Shown: positions 44,651 to 55,910, counted from the first letter of the stretch. The stretch: 64,000 nucleotides of DNA from Fimbriimonadaceae bacterium (GCA_019638675.1 JAHBTE010000001.1:2760605-2824604), one strand, 5' to 3'. Made by a program: numbers and translations. The notes: generated by a model from the letters alone, not told the origin.

Positions 44651-45556
44651 ATGAAAAAAGCATTTACGCTTATAGAGCTGCTTGTGGTTATTGCGATCAT
44701 CGCAATCCTTGCAGCAATCCTCTTCCCAGTCTTCGCTCAGGCAAAAGAGTCTGCAAAGCAAGCCTCGACTATTAGTAATGCCAAACAAATCGGATTGTCT
44801 TTCAACATATATGCAACCGATTATGATGATAACTTCCCGTGTTCTTATGCTTACGTTACAGGCGCAACAGAACGTTACTGGTGGAATTTTGCCTTCTCCT
44901 TCCCGAACGGAAGTGCTTTACCTTCAACAGGTTACTTAGATAACGAAGATTCGATAGGATGGGCTAACGCGATTTACCCGTACGTCAAAAACTACGACAT
45001 CTACAAAACTGGCAATCCAATTGAAGTGGCGGGTGTTGCGGCAAACACTGCGGCAGGAGCACCTGCTCAGCGATACTCCAGTTTCCAAATGAACGGATTG
45101 CTTTCGCACTATAGCCTGACTGCTATCAGCAGTGTTTCTTCGACACCGTTGACGTGGCAAGGATATGGCAAACAAATGATCAAGGGATTTGCGCGCCCAA
45201 ATCCTCGATTGATTTGCAACGCCACTGGCCCCTGCCGTTTTAGTCCTGGACAACCAGCTCAGCCGGGTGCAAACCAGCCATTAGGAAGTCAGATTGGTTT
45301 TTGGTCCACAACATCCCCTGTTTGGTCATTCCGCCAAGGTCAGGTGTTTATGTATGCCGACTCATCAACCAAGTTCATCAACTTTGGTCGAGGACTGACT
45401 GATGCCGCTGCAGGCGTTAATGCGCGACATCCTTATGTAAACCTGACGACGCAGGGTTACCCAGGCGGTACAGGCTTTACAACTGCGGTTTGCCAAGAAA
45501 CTCCAACCTCTACGGCATATCACTGTGCGTTTCGACCTGACCTGGATCGACCATAA
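44651..45556 (+). CDS. Cassette 1 prepilin-like protein
   Basis: This 301-residue protein begins [20 protein letters not shown], a class-III prepilin signal, with Ala at -1 and Glu at +5 of the cleavage site, and a hydrophobic assembly helix (about 5-25) ending LFPVFAQAK. The rest is an outer domain of about 270 residues. It holds the family centre [17 protein letters not shown] (about 143-159), a Cys pair in [23 protein letters not shown], and the tail CAFRPDLD. It is more distant from cassettes 2-5 than they are from each other. The protein would be processed by a prepilin peptidase and act as a (pseudo)pilin. No assembly genes are nearby. Confidence 0.85.
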   Translation: MKKAFTLIELLVVIAIIAILAAILFPVFAQAKESAKQASTISNAKQIGLSFNIYATDYDDNFPCSYAYVTGATERYWWNFAFSFPNGSALPSTGYLDNEDSIGWANAIYPYVKNYDIYKTGNPIEVAGVAANTAAGAPAQRYSSFQMNGLLSHYSLTAISSVSSTPLTWQGYGKQMIKGFARPNPRLICNATGPCRFSPGQPAQPGANQPLGSQIGFWSTTSPVWSFRQGQVFMYADSSTKFINFGRGLTDAAAGVNARHPYVNLTTQGYPGGTGFTTAVCQETPTSTAYHCAFRPDLDRP

Positions 45557-45560
45557 GAAT

Positions 45561-45767
45561 ATGAAAAAGCTAATTCATTTCGTGGTGGGAGCAGCCCTCA
45601 TCGCATCCTTTGCGCTCTGTGGCTGTTCGCAAAATGACGCAGAAACACCTGGAGCCAATCCGACCTCAACAACAAATCAAAGTGGAATGTCTGCCGTCCC
45701 GCAGGAAAGTGTTGGTACAAGCTCTGTACCCGCGGCCACAGGCGACGGAGATTCCCAAGGTAAATAG
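45561..45767 (+). CDS. Cassette 1 small lipoprotein
   Basis: The 68-residue protein starts 4 bases after the prepilin stop. The N-terminus (MKKLIHFVVGAALIASFALC) is a signal peptide ending in the lipobox LCGC, so it should be lipidated at the second Cys. The mature part is about 45 residues, low in complexity, rich in Thr, Ser, Gly and Pro, with no fold expected. It has the same position and layout as the lipoproteins of the other cassettes. Confidence 0.75.
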   Translation: MKKLIHFVVGAALIASFALCGCSQNDAETPGANPTSTTNQSGMSAVPQESVGTSSVPAATGDGDSQGK

Positions 45768-45786
45768 AACTTAGCTCATAGACGCT

Positions 45787-45826
45787 AGAGTTTGACTCGC
45801 TTCATACGAGTCAAACTCTTTTTTTG
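45787..45826 (+). terminator. Terminator of cassette 1
   Basis: AGAGTTTGACTCG (45787-45799) pairs with 45807-45819 round a 7-base loop, followed by seven T. A strong intrinsic terminator 19 bases past the lipoprotein stop. Confidence 0.95.
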
Positions 45827-46073
45827 TCAGAGTACGATCTTCCAGAGAGGCTTCACCCGGTAAACACACCTGAGCCTTTGGCCCTATCCAAAAAGTTCAT
45901 CGAACTAAATCGGCTTGAGTCCATTTTTGGGTGGCTATTGTAACTTTTTGGGGATAGTCGAGCCAAGTGAGCTTAAGCAGGGCCTCTAAAATGTATGTAG
46001 TTTCTTGTTCAACTTGTTTATTTTGCGTTTACAAAGCAAAATTCGCCTTGTTCCCAAAAAAATATTTTTTTCT
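45827..46073. other. Gene-free stretch before cassette 2
   Basis: No convincing reading frame lies between the cassette-1 terminator and the cassette-2 promoter. A long hairpin can form at 46046-46084, where CTTGTTCC and GGAACAAAG enclose a self-complementary A7-T-A-T7-like core. Its right arm contains the GGAAC box of the cassette-2 promoter, so the site might control promoter access. The rest shows nothing I recognise. Confidence 0.4.
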
Positions 46074-46186
46074 AGGAACAAAGGCACAGAACTTGAGGTA
46101 CAAATTATAGACGTAGGTATTAAGGCCATGTAAATGGTCTGTTTCACCTACGAATATCTAGTTCCCTCGTTTTGAGGAACTTGGAG
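46074..46186 (+). promoter_or_regulatory. Cassette 2 promoter and two-hairpin 5' leader
   Basis: Box AGGAACAA (46074-46081), 17 bases, box TACAAA (46099-46104). Hairpin A: CGTAGGT (46112-46118) pairs with ACCTACG (46146-46152), with an inner stem GGCCAT/ATGGTC. It lacks a U-tract, unlike the others. Hairpin B: AGTTCCCTC (46160-46168) pairs with GAGGAACT (46174-46181) with one bulged base. It touches TTGGAG before ATG 46197. Confidence 0.6.
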
Positions 46187-46196
46187 CACTAATACA

Positions 46197-47132
<936 letters not shown>

Positions 47133-47138
47133 GCAAGC

Positions 47139-47339
47139 ATGAACAACATCATCAAACTAATCGTAGTTGCAGCGGTTGCATTCACAATCGTTGGTTGCTC
47201 ACAAGGCACTTCAGCTGAAGATGCAAAAGTCAACGCGGATGTAGGATCTGGCGAAATGCCAGCAAAACTCCAAGGTGCTGATTCGGCGGGAGGAGGTGGC
47301 GGAAACGCTCCTGAAACCCCGAATACATCACCTGATTAG
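47139..47339 (+). CDS. Cassette 2 small lipoprotein
   Basis: The 66-residue protein starts 6 bases after the prepilin stop. Its signal peptide (MNNIIKLIVVAAVAFTIVGC) ends in lipobox IVGC, with Ser at +2, so transfer to the outer membrane is possible. The mature 47 residues carry EDAKVNADVGSGEMPAKL, a Gly run and a PETPNTSPD tail. The protein is identical in every residue to the cassette-5 lipoprotein at 51476-51676. Confidence 0.82.
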   Translation: MNNIIKLIVVAAVAFTIVGCSQGTSAEDAKVNADVGSGEMPAKLQGADSAGGGGGNAPETPNTSPD

Positions 47340-47356
47340 TCCACTGTGATGTGGTT

Positions 47357-47394
47357 AACCCCCTTTCCAATATTGGAAAGGGGGTTTTCTTTTG
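47357..47394 (+). terminator. Terminator of cassette 2
   Basis: AACCCCCTTTCCAA (47357-47370) pairs with 47373-47386, followed by TTCTTTT. The same hairpin, base for base, ends cassette 5 at 51694-51730. Confidence 0.93.
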
Positions 47395-47474
47395 TGCTAT
47401 CGTTACTGTAATCGCAGAAACTTTGAACTTGCACACTTAATTTTCTACCCATTCCGAAAAAATTGTTAATTTTA

Positions 47475-47582
47475 GGGAACTCCTGTTTTTGAATCCAATG
47501 TAGTAGGTAATTGGAGACAGCCTCATCTGACCTTTGGTTAGATGTGCTGTCTTTTTGTTTGTCGCCCTGCGGCAAACAGGAG
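47475..47582 (+). promoter_or_regulatory. Cassette 3 promoter and two-hairpin 5' leader
   Basis: Box GGGAACTC (47475-47482), 17 bases, box GTAGTA (47500-47505). Hairpin A: AGACAGC (47515-47521) pairs with GCTGTCT (47546-47552), inner stem CATCTGACC/GGTTAGATG (47524-47544), then five T. Hairpin B: GTTTG..GCC (47557-47566) with GGC..AAAC (47571-47577). AGGAG follows at 47578-47582; ATG at 47593. The inner stem is very different from that of cassette 4 but still pairs. Confidence 0.7.
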
Positions 47583-47592
47583 CAATAAATAA

Positions 47593-48528
47593 ATGAAAAA
47601 AGCATTTACGCTGATTGAACTGCTGGTCGTCATCGCGATTATCGCAATTCTTGCTGCTATCCTCTTCCCAGTTTTCGCGCAAGCGAAAGTTGCTGCCAAA
47701 AAGACATCTGCTCTTAGCAATGTCAAACAGATCGGCACATCATCTGCTATTTACATGGCAGACTACGACGATCTGTTCCCAATCTCCTATTCAATCCGGG
47801 CGAACGGTACCGTTCGATGGAGCACTGTTATTCCTTATCCAAGCGGTGCAATTACCAGCGGTGGTTGGAATGCAGCGAACATCATTCCGGAAACCGATGT
47901 TCACTGGTCAACCTCTATGCAGCCATACATTAAGAACCTGCAAATGACCGAAACTGGCCTTCAAAGCACTCAAGTCATTGCTGGAGACACTTATGGAACA
48001 AAGGTTGGTACCTCCGGACTGGTTATGAATGGTCTACTGAGTACCTATAGCGGAACCGCTATAGAAGCAATCTCCACCGTTCCTGCATTCTGGACCGGTA
48101 TGGGTAGCTGGCAATACAAAGGTCGAGCTTTCTCCAACCCATCACTCCGATGTGATGCTACCGTTGGCGCTGACTGCCGATTCAACCCAGGTGGTACCGC
48201 TCAAGCTGGTAGCACTGTTGCTAGCGGCGGAAACCAATCTGCTTTCTTTAGCATGGGTACAGCTTGGAAAGTCTGGACTTACGGTTCAGACAGCAAAACT
48301 GGTGGTGCAATCTTCACCCGAGCTGATACGTCAGCGAAAACCGCTCGAGTTGGAACCGTGGATAGCCCTAACTTCCACACCTCTGCAGCAACCGATCCTT
48401 ACGCACTTGTAGGTGCAAATGGAACGTTCAGCTACTGGACCACTTCACAAGGCGATTGTAAGGATCCAGGCAGTGATAACGGAACATTCCAATACATCTG
48501 CTTCTTCCGACCTGACCGACTCCCATAA
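47593..48528 (+). CDS. Cassette 3 prepilin-like protein
   Basis: This 311-residue prepilin is the closest relative of cassette 2. Most differences lie in short patches: IPYPSG region (about 78-84), TGLQSTQVI (about 119-127), the stretch [20 protein letters not shown] (about 201-220) and [12 protein letters not shown] near the C-terminus. The N-terminal 60 residues and the tail [19 protein letters not shown] are unchanged. Clustered differences between otherwise identical proteins fit recombination or selection on exposed loops. Confidence 0.88.
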   Translation: MKKAFTLIELLVVIAIIAILAAILFPVFAQAKVAAKKTSALSNVKQIGTSSAIYMADYDDLFPISYSIRANGTVRWSTVIPYPSGAITSGGWNAANIIPETDVHWSTSMQPYIKNLQMTETGLQSTQVIAGDTYGTKVGTSGLVMNGLLSTYSGTAIEAISTVPAFWTGMGSWQYKGRAFSNPSLRCDATVGADCRFNPGGTAQAGSTVASGGNQSAFFSMGTAWKVWTYGSDSKTGGAIFTRADTSAKTARVGTVDSPNFHTSAATDPYALVGANGTFSYWTTSQGDCKDPGSDNGTFQYICFFRPDRLP

Positions 48529-48530
48529 GC

Positions 48531-48728
48531 ATGAATAACATCATCAAACTAATCGTAGTTGCAGCGGTTGCATTTACAATCGTTGGTTGCTCACAAGGCA
48601 CTTCGGCTGAGGATGCAAAAGTTAATTCGGATGTAGGCTCTGGGGAGTTGCCAGCCCAGCTTCAGGGATCTGAAGCTCCTGGCGGCGGGGGAAATGCTCC
48701 GGAAACACCTAAATCTACTCCCGATTAG
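48531..48728 (+). CDS. Cassette 3 small lipoprotein
   Basis: The 65-residue lipoprotein starts 2 bases after the prepilin stop. Its first 29 residues equal those of cassette 2, including lipobox IVGC. The mature part differs in places: GELPAQLQGSEAPGGGG and a PETPKSTPD tail. Same short acidic and Gly/Pro-rich design. Confidence 0.8.
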   Translation: MNNIIKLIVVAAVAFTIVGCSQGTSAEDAKVNSDVGSGELPAQLQGSEAPGGGGNAPETPKSTPD

Positions 48729-48743
48729 TCATAGGTGATCTGG

Positions 48744-48779
48744 CCGTCTCCCTTCCGAAACATTTTGGTCGGGAGACGG
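48744..48779 (+). terminator. Hairpin ending cassette 3
   Basis: CCGTCTCCC (48744-48752) pairs with GGGAGACGG (48771-48779) round an 18-base loop. No T-run follows, so termination by this hairpin is doubtful although its place matches the other cassette terminators. Confidence 0.6.
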
Positions 48780-48877
48780 TAATGACCATCTTGGTGCTAC
48801 CAAAAGCACGATTTAATGGATCATTGAACTTACACAACAACTAAATAACGCCCATTCCGGAAAGTTTTTTACTTTTG

Positions 48878-48982
48878 GGGAACTCTTTGTTTTTAACCAT
48901 GAGTAGTAGGCGGTTGGAGACAGTCTCATTTGGCGAAAGCCAGGTGATGCTGTTTTTTTTGTTTGTCATTGACAAACAGGAG
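48878..48982 (+). promoter_or_regulatory. Cassette 4 promoter and two-hairpin 5' leader
   Basis: Box GGGAACTC (48878-48885), 17 bases, box GTAGTA (48903-48908). Hairpin A: AGACAG (48918-48923) pairs with CTGTTT (48950-48955), inner stem CATTTGGC-gaaa-GCCAGGTG (48927-48946), then a run of T to 48960. Hairpin B: GTTTGTC (48961-48967) pairs with GACAAAC (48971-48977). AGGAG at 48978-48982; ATG at 48994. Confidence 0.7.
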
Positions 48983-48993
48983 CAATAATTACA

Positions 48994-49929
<936 letters not shown>

Positions 49930-49943
49930 TCGAAACCTGACGG

Positions 49944-50174
49944 ATGAACTTTACTGAAAAAATGAACAACATGAAATACTTCATCAAACTCGTAGCTCTT
50001 GGAGTCATAGCTTGCTGTGCAATCGGTTGCTCTAGCGGAACTTCGGAAGATGATGCGAAAGTGAATAGTGACGTAGCTACAGGAACAACCCCACCTCCTC
50101 AAATGGAAGGTTCAGCTAACGCAGGTGGAGGTTCGGGAACAGGTGGGCCAGAAACGCCTAGTACCGGCCCATAG
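49944..50174 (+). CDS. Cassette 4 small lipoprotein
   Basis: The 76-residue form starts at ATG 49944; ATG 49962 (MNNMKYFIKL) aligns better with the MNNIIKLIV start of the other copies and may be the true one. The lipobox is AIGC with Ser-Ser after it. The mature part holds DDAKVNSDVATG, Pro-rich and Gly-rich stretches and a PETPSTGP tail, matching the family. Confidence 0.75.
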   Translation: MNFTEKMNNMKYFIKLVALGVIACCAIGCSSGTSEDDAKVNSDVATGTTPPPQMEGSANAGGGSGTGGPETPSTGP

Positions 50175-50199
50175 ACTAACGATCGTTTCATGTGAGATT

Positions 50200-50232
50200 A
50201 ATCCCCCAGCAATGAGCTGGGGGATTTTTTAC
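50200..50232 (+). terminator. Terminator of cassette 4
   Basis: AATCCCCCAGC (50200-50210) pairs with GCTGGGGGATT (50216-50226) round a 5-base loop and is followed by T at 50227-50230. Confidence 0.95.
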
Positions 50233-50419
50233 ATTCAAAGTAGGTCAAATTACTTGTTTCCTATGCAATTAAACTATTTTTCCGAACGAAATCAGTATCT
50301 CAATTCGTCTTATAAATCCAATTTTGAATTAACTTATATTAGAAGTTAATTCTTTGCATTTTCCTCATAGTATTTTGCATAGGGTCCTTAGACCTGTTCC
50401 TTAAAAAATAAAATAATAA
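50233..50419. other. A/T-rich gap before cassette 5
   Basis: About 190 bases of strongly A/T-rich sequence lie between the cassette-4 terminator and the cassette-5 promoter. I see no reading frame with family resemblance and no repeat. It is a candidate recombination boundary, because the flanking cassettes differ in origin. Confidence 0.35.
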
Positions 50420-50524
50420 AGAAACACTAATTTCAACTTGAGAGTAGTATCAAGTTCTGAGATAGTCAGGTCGACCAATAGGTCAGGTGAGCACTATCTT
50501 TTTTGTTTGCTTTGCAAACAGGAG
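50420..50524 (+). promoter_or_regulatory. Cassette 5 promoter and two-hairpin 5' leader
   Basis: Box AGAAACAC (50420-50427), 16 bases, box GTAGTA (50444-50449). Hairpin A: AGATAGT (50460-50466) pairs with ACTATCT (50493-50499), inner GACC/GGTC, then five T. Hairpin B: GTTTGC (50505-50510) with GCAAAC (50514-50519). AGGAG at 50520-50524; ATG at 50538. AACTTG/CAAGTT (50435-50456) could also pair across the -10 box. Confidence 0.65.
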
Positions 50525-50537
50525 CAAAAATTAAGAA

Positions 50538-51473
<936 letters not shown>

Positions 51474-51475
51474 GC

Positions 51476-51676
51476 ATGAATAACATCATCAAACTAATCG
51501 TAGTTGCAGCGGTTGCATTTACAATCGTTGGTTGCTCACAAGGCACTTCAGCTGAAGATGCAAAAGTCAACGCGGATGTAGGATCTGGCGAAATGCCAGC
51601 AAAACTCCAAGGTGCTGATTCGGCGGGTGGAGGTGGCGGAAACGCTCCTGAAACCCCGAATACATCACCTGATTAG
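51476..51676 (+). CDS. Cassette 5 small lipoprotein
   Basis: The 66-residue protein is identical to the cassette-2 lipoprotein, and the DNA, with only scattered changes, stays alike into the shared terminator. It starts 2 bases after the prepilin stop instead of 6. A recent duplication or conversion of the 3' half of the cassette is the simplest explanation. Confidence 0.82.
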   Translation: MNNIIKLIVVAAVAFTIVGCSQGTSAEDAKVNADVGSGEMPAKLQGADSAGGGGGNAPETPNTSPD

Positions 51677-51693
51677 TCCACTGTGATGTGGTT

Positions 51694-51730
51694 AACCCCC
51701 TTTCCAATATTGGAAAGGGGGTTTTCTTTT
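51694..51730 (+). terminator. Terminator of cassette 5
   Basis: Same hairpin as at 47357-47394: AACCCCCTTTCCAA and its complement, then TTCTTTT. Similarity to cassette 2 stops after this point. Confidence 0.93.
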
Positions 51731-51798
51731 AAAAAACGATATTCGGCATTATAGTATGTTTCCAGACTATTCTTCATAATTCTTAAGCCAGTATTTAG

Positions 51799-51912
51799 GG
51801 GAACCAAATAAGGGTCGTAAAGTGTAGCAATTCAAAGAGGCAGCTTCGAATTGGTGCAAATCAATTCGATCTGCCTCTTTTTGTTTTGTGTATCTGCACA
51901 AAACAAGTGGAG
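51799..51912 (+). promoter_or_regulatory. Cassette 6 promoter and two-hairpin 5' leader
   Basis: Box GGGAACCA (51799-51806), 17 bases, box GTAGCA (51824-51829). Hairpin A is the strongest of the set: AAGAGGCAG (51835-51843) with CTGCCTCTT (51871-51879), inner TCGAATTG/CAATTCGA, then T to 51882. Hairpin B: GTTTTGTG (51883-51890) with CACAAAAC (51897-51904). GTGGAG at 51907-51912; ATG at 51920. Confidence 0.68.
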
Positions 51913-51919
51913 AACCCCC

Positions 51920-52837
51920 ATGAAAAAGGCATTTACATTAATTGAACTGCTGGTCGTCATCGCAATTATCGCAATTCTTGCAGCAATCTTATTCCCGGTT
52001 TTTGCGCAAGCAAAAGAAGCCGCCAAGAAAACCCAATCACTTAGTAACGCTAAACAGATCGGAACCGCGGTAATGATCTACATCACCGATTACGATGACC
52101 TCTTCCCTATGGCCAACAACGCAAACTGGAACGCACCAACATGGGCTTTTGCTCCTGTAGAACTGCCTGCAAACTGGCGGTCTAATAACGCGGCATGGGT
52201 TAATGTGAATTCAAGTGTCTATCCGAACAACGTCTATGCCTATACCAAAAATAATCAAATCATGGAAATTGCGGGGGCCAGACAAGATAGCACCTACGCA
52301 TCAGCAACTCCGCTAGCTTCGCGTGTTACTGCTCCATACCGAGCCGGTTGGAACCTTAACGGATTTCTTTCCTCATACTCGCAAACGAGTATAAGTGAAG
52401 TCTCCAGAATTCCATTACTGTGGGCTGGAATGGGCAAGCAAAATATTGAAGGCTATTACATCATAACGCCTATGCTGGGCTGCACTGGCTCAACCTCAAC
52501 AAACTGCTTATTCAACCCAACCGCACTTCCAACTCCCGTTAGTCTCTTCGGATCAACTATTGGAGGAAGCGTATTCTCAACTGCTTATCCTAACCCTGCT
52601 CCTCAGGCAATCCATTCTGGTGGAACGGTCTACGTTCGATCCGATTCATCTGCCAAGTTCTCGAAAATAGGAAACCCTAACACTGCGAATAACTTAACTG
52701 CAGTGGACGCTTTTTCAGGATACGATGCTGCTGGCGTAGGCAATGCTGTGACTTACTGCGCGAGTTCAACAACTGCGCCCGGATATAGTTGCATCTTCCG
52801 ACCTGACTTTGATTTTGACTATAACAACTGGTTCTAA
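51920..52837 (+). CDS. Cassette 6 prepilin-like protein
   Basis: The 305-residue protein starts at ATG 51920; an in-frame extension to 51851 runs through the leader hairpins and is not coding. After the common N-terminus the body differs much from cassettes 2-5 but keeps ITDYDDLFPMA, LNGFLSSYSQTSISEVS (about 151-167), a Cys pair in GCTGSTSTNCLFNP, VRSDSSAKFSKIG and the tail CIFRPDFDFD. It ends with DYNNWF, a short extension not seen in cassettes 1-5. Confidence 0.87.
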   Translation: MKKAFTLIELLVVIAIIAILAAILFPVFAQAKEAAKKTQSLSNAKQIGTAVMIYITDYDDLFPMANNANWNAPTWAFAPVELPANWRSNNAAWVNVNSSVYPNNVYAYTKNNQIMEIAGARQDSTYASATPLASRVTAPYRAGWNLNGFLSSYSQTSISEVSRIPLLWAGMGKQNIEGYYIITPMLGCTGSTSTNCLFNPTALPTPVSLFGSTIGGSVFSTAYPNPAPQAIHSGGTVYVRSDSSAKFSKIGNPNTANNLTAVDAFSGYDAAGVGNAVTYCASSTTAPGYSCIFRPDFDFDYNNWF

Positions 52838-52842
52838 GTTTT

Positions 52843-53070
52843 ATGCAAAGTCAAAAGAAAGCCGTTGTCTCATTTTTAGGGTTGAGCCTAGTAAGCGTTC
52901 TCTTATGTGGCTGTGCTCCAGAGCCTCCAATGGATACGAATACGGGTGTTCCAGAAGTTACTGAGGAGACTCGAAATCGATTGCACACCAGTAGTCCACC
53001 GGGAGCTGCGGCTAATCAGGCGTCGCAATCTCCAGCCGCGCCACAATCCCCGCCTCCTACTGGTGAATAA
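52843..53070 (+). CDS. Cassette 6 small lipoprotein
   Basis: The 75-residue protein starts 5 bases after the prepilin stop. Signal peptide with lipobox LCGC (about residue 24), then APEPPMDTNTGVPEVTEETR and a tail rich in Pro, Ser and Gln ending PPPTGE. Same plan as the other cassette lipoproteins with little sequence in common beyond the lipobox. Confidence 0.75.
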   Translation: MQSQKKAVVSFLGLSLVSVLLCGCAPEPPMDTNTGVPEVTEETRNRLHTSSPPGAAANQASQSPAAPQSPPPTGE

Positions 53071-53072
53071 CT

Positions 53073-53116
53073 AACCGAAGTATCTCCCGCAGCTTGCGGG
53101 AGATACTTCGGTTTAT
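53073..53116 (+). terminator. Terminator of cassette 6
   Basis: A 19-bp perfect stem (53073-53091 with 53095-53113, starting AACCGAAGTATC) with a tiny loop, followed by TTTAT. It seals the array from nuoD, whose ATG lies 70 bases on. Confidence 0.93.
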
Positions 53117-53183
53117 GAGGAAACCTTTTTTAATTAGAGAAAGGCACGTAACCGTCTGTCTAAAGGCTGTAAACTAAAGCCGC

Positions 53184-54398
53184 ATGAGTCAGACCTTCAT
53201 CCCAAGTACCGAAACCGTGTTCGAAAAAACCGGCGAGAACACGATGATCGTGAACATGGGGCCGCAGCACCCTTCTACTCACGGTGTGCTTCGGGTGATT
53301 TGCGAGCTAGAAGGCGAAACCATCGTCCGCGCAAAGTGTGTGATCGGCTACCTCCATACGGGAATGGAAAAAGAAGCCGAATATCAAACCTATCATAAAT
53401 GTGTGGTCATGACCGACCGTATGGATTATCTCAACGCAAATGGAAACAATCTTGCCCATGCATTGGCAGTTGAAAAGCTGATCGGCTGTGAGGTTCCCAA
53501 GCGCGGTCAGTACCTGCGGGTCATGCTCGCTGAACTTTCTCGAATTGCCAGCCACTGTGTGTGGCTTGGAACTCACGCACTAGACCTCGGAGCCATGACT
53601 CCGTTTTTCTACATCATGCAGCAACGAGAAATGATTCTCGATATGTTCGAGATGTTCTCCGGTGTTCGCATGATGCCATCATGGATTGTTCCTGGTGGAT
53701 TGCGTGGAGATATTCCGGCTGGGCTGGAAGTCAAACTCCGCAAGTTCCTACTAGAATTCCCTAAGGAACTACAGGTTTGCGAAAATCTGCTTGTCGAGAA
53801 TCCGATCTGGAAAGAACGCACTCAAGACGTTGGAATCCTAACTGGTGCTGAGGCACTTGCTCTCGGTTGTTCCGGCCCAATCGCACGAGCATCCGGCGTA
53901 GCATTTGACCTCCGCAAAGCAAAACCTTACTGCAGTTACGAAGATTTTGATTTCGATATTCCAATCGGCCATGTCGGCGATGTTTACGATCGATTCCTTG
54001 TTCGGATAGCTGAAATGAAGGAATCTTGCAAGATTCTTCAGCAATGTATTGATGGATTGCCCGAAGGGCCGTACAACACGCTCGACAGAAAGATTGCGCC
54101 GCCGCCACGCCATGAACTCGACAGCAGCATGGAGTCAGTGATCCACCACTTCAAACTTTACACCGAAGGATTCCGTGCTCCTGCTGGTGAAGCATATGCC
54201 GGAATCGAGGGTTCCAAAGGTGAACTTGGTTTTTATGTTGTTGGGGATGGTTCCAACCGACCTTATCGCTGGCATGAGCGTCCTTCGAGCTTCATGAATC
54301 TGAAGTCGCTGGAAGTTCTGGCGGTTGGTCGCTTGATTGCCGACGTTATTGCGATTATTGGTTCAATCGACATCGTGCTCGGCGAAATCGACCGATAA
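53184..54398 (+). CDS. nuoD: NADH-quinone oxidoreductase subunit D
   Basis: NuoD lines the quinone site of complex I. The 404-residue protein has MIVNMGPQHPSTHGVLRVI (about 21-39), GYLHTGMEKEAE, the MTDRMDYLNANGNN block and the C-terminal LGEIDR with Asp/Arg. Length normal. It is the first nuo gene after the six cassettes and needs its own promoter because terminator 53073-53116 lies upstream. Confidence 0.96.
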   Translation: MSQTFIPSTETVFEKTGENTMIVNMGPQHPSTHGVLRVICELEGETIVRAKCVIGYLHTGMEKEAEYQTYHKCVVMTDRMDYLNANGNNLAHALAVEKLIGCEVPKRGQYLRVMLAELSRIASHCVWLGTHALDLGAMTPFFYIMQQREMILDMFEMFSGVRMMPSWIVPGGLRGDIPAGLEVKLRKFLLEFPKELQVCENLLVENPIWKERTQDVGILTGAEALALGCSGPIARASGVAFDLRKAKPYCSYEDFDFDIPIGHVGDVYDRFLVRIAEMKESCKILQQCIDGLPEGPYNTLDRKIAPPPRHELDSSMESVIHHFKLYTEGFRAPAGEAYAGIEGSKGELGFYVVGDGSNRPYRWHERPSSFMNLKSLEVLAVGRLIADVIAIIGSIDIVLGEIDR

Positions 54399-54413
54399 TA
54401 ATCCTTGCTCATC

Positions 54414-54968
54414 ATGAGCAGTGCTGATATCCGGAAAGCGCAAGTTGAAGATGCGGAGGTAATTGCTCAAGTCAAAATTGAGTCCTGGCGAAAAGGCTAC
54501 GCACATATCATTTCTTCCGACCATCTGTCATCTCTTAACATAAAAACTGAGTCGGAAAAGTTCCGCACACGGATTGAACAAGACGATTTTCTTCTTGTAG
54601 CGCAAATTGGTAGCGCAGTCGTGGCCTACTCTCTTTGGATGCCCTACCCTTTTAATGAAGATTGGCCACACAAGAATATGCTAGCCAGTCTATATGTTCT
54701 TCCTGAATTTGAGGGCCGGGGGATCGCAACCACACTCATTCGTGAAAACGCTAGTCACGCTCTGTCTCAAGGACATTTAGGAATGATGATTGGCGTGTTC
54801 ACCGAAAATTCTCGAGCTAAATCTCTTTACATACATCTAGGAGCGGAATTCTTAAGTGCTGGTACTTTTGAAGTCGGAGGAATTCCCTACCCCGATGAGG
54901 TCTACGCCTTTAATGATCTCAAATCGCTTTCTAACCCAAATAGAACTCAGCAAAATTCAGTAGAATAG
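54414..54968 (+). CDS. GNAT-family acetyltransferase
   Basis: The 184-residue protein has the GNAT acetyl-CoA motif in LYVLPEFEGRGIATTLIREN (about 95-114) and the N-terminal DIRKAQVEDAEVIAQVKIESW pattern of RimI-like enzymes. Substrate unknown. It sits between nuoD (15 bases) and nuoE (9 bases), so it is transcribed with complex I. ATG 54414 is preferred to TTG 54405. Confidence 0.88.
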   Translation: MSSADIRKAQVEDAEVIAQVKIESWRKGYAHIISSDHLSSLNIKTESEKFRTRIEQDDFLLVAQIGSAVVAYSLWMPYPFNEDWPHKNMLASLYVLPEFEGRGIATTLIRENASHALSQGHLGMMIGVFTENSRAKSLYIHLGAEFLSAGTFEVGGIPYPDEVYAFNDLKSLSNPNRTQQNSVE

Positions 54969-54977
54969 AGCCTACCG

Positions 54978-55589
54978 ATGAGCGACCTCATCCAACTCGG
55001 CGCGGTCAATGAACGACCAAAAGCTCCCCGTCCTGAAGACCTGGAGCTGAAGTTTTCGCAAACCGCGATTGACCAACTCAACGCACTCAAAACCCACTAT
55101 CCCGAAGAAAAGGCTTGCATCCTGCCGGGTCTGTGGATCGCTCAGCGCGAATACGGCGGATATTTGAGTGCCAATGCGATCGCCGAAGTCGCCCACCGAT
55201 TACAGCGATCCTATGCAGAAGTTGAAGGCGTCGCAACGTTTTACAGCATGTATAACACCGCTCACGCTGTGGGCAAACACATGATTGAAGTGTGCACCTG
55301 CCTTTCCTGCCATGTGTGCGGCGCTTATAGAATTGCTGATCACCTCAAGGCCAAACTTGGAGTCGAGTTTGGAGAAACCACCGCCGACGGACTATTTACT
55401 TTGCACGAGGTTGAATGTCTCAACGCCTGCGACCGGGCGCCATTGCTCCAAATCGGCGACGAATATCACGGCCCAGTTGATGCGGCATACATTGATAAGC
55501 TGATCGATTCGCTCAAGAGCCAAGAGTCTTCTGTCGTAAAACTGGCGGACGAGATTGTCAAAGTTCATCTGAAAGATGGGAAGAACTAA
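54978..55589 (+). CDS. nuoE: NADH-quinone oxidoreductase subunit E
   Basis: NuoE binds a [2Fe-2S] cluster in the NADH arm. The 203-residue protein has VCTCLSCHVCGAYRI and EVECLNACDRAPLLQI with the four cluster cysteines, plus YGGYLSANAIAEVAHRL and ATFYSMY of the thioredoxin-like family. The C-terminal 30 residues are an extension without known role. The nuoF gene follows only after an inverted cassette. Confidence 0.95.
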   Translation: MSDLIQLGAVNERPKAPRPEDLELKFSQTAIDQLNALKTHYPEEKACILPGLWIAQREYGGYLSANAIAEVAHRLQRSYAEVEGVATFYSMYNTAHAVGKHMIEVCTCLSCHVCGAYRIADHLKAKLGVEFGETTADGLFTLHEVECLNACDRAPLLQIGDEYHGPVDAAYIDKLIDSLKSQESSVVKLADEIVKVHLKDGKN

Positions 55590-55672
55590 CGCTCAAGTTC
55601 TCTCGATATTTTGCGCAGATAAACACAGGGATTCAAGAATTCTAAAGGCATATTGGGGTTCTGGGGAATGAC

Positions 55673-55711
55673 AAAAATATTCACCCTGCATCTTCTAAAT
55701 ACAGGGTGAAT
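55673..55711 (-). terminator. Terminator of cassette 7
   Basis: ATTCACCCTG (55679-55688) pairs with CAGGGTGAAT (55702-55711). On the minus strand TATTTTTG follows the stem, so it ends the leftward cassette. It may also stop transcription coming from nuoE. Confidence 0.9.
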
Positions 55712-55726
55712 TCGTGATGGAAGAAT

Positions 55727-55909
55727 TTACTTCTCGCCTGTAGGAGCTTCCTCGGTTCTTTCCCTTCCGGGCTTTGTCACTTCTTCAGAAGTTTTGTAAG
55801 TTCCAGATTCTGGCTCTTTATAATCGCCGCCTTCGTCTGTCTGAGAGCACCCAATCAGCACCACCGACATTGAAGCAAGTAGCGCACCTACTAATAGAAT
55901 GTTCTTCAT
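55727..55909 (-). CDS. Cassette 7 small lipoprotein
   Basis: The 60-residue protein starts one base after the prepilin stop on the minus strand. MKNILLVGALLASMSVVLIGC is a signal peptide with lipobox LIGC, Ser-Gln after it. The mature part is charged, rich in Glu, Lys and Thr (GDYKEPESGTYKTSEEVTK), rather than Gly-rich as in cassettes 2-5. Confidence 0.75.
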   Translation of the reverse strand: MKNILLVGALLASMSVVLIGCSQTDEGGDYKEPESGTYKTSEEVTKPGRERTEEAPTGEK

Positions 55910-55910
55910 C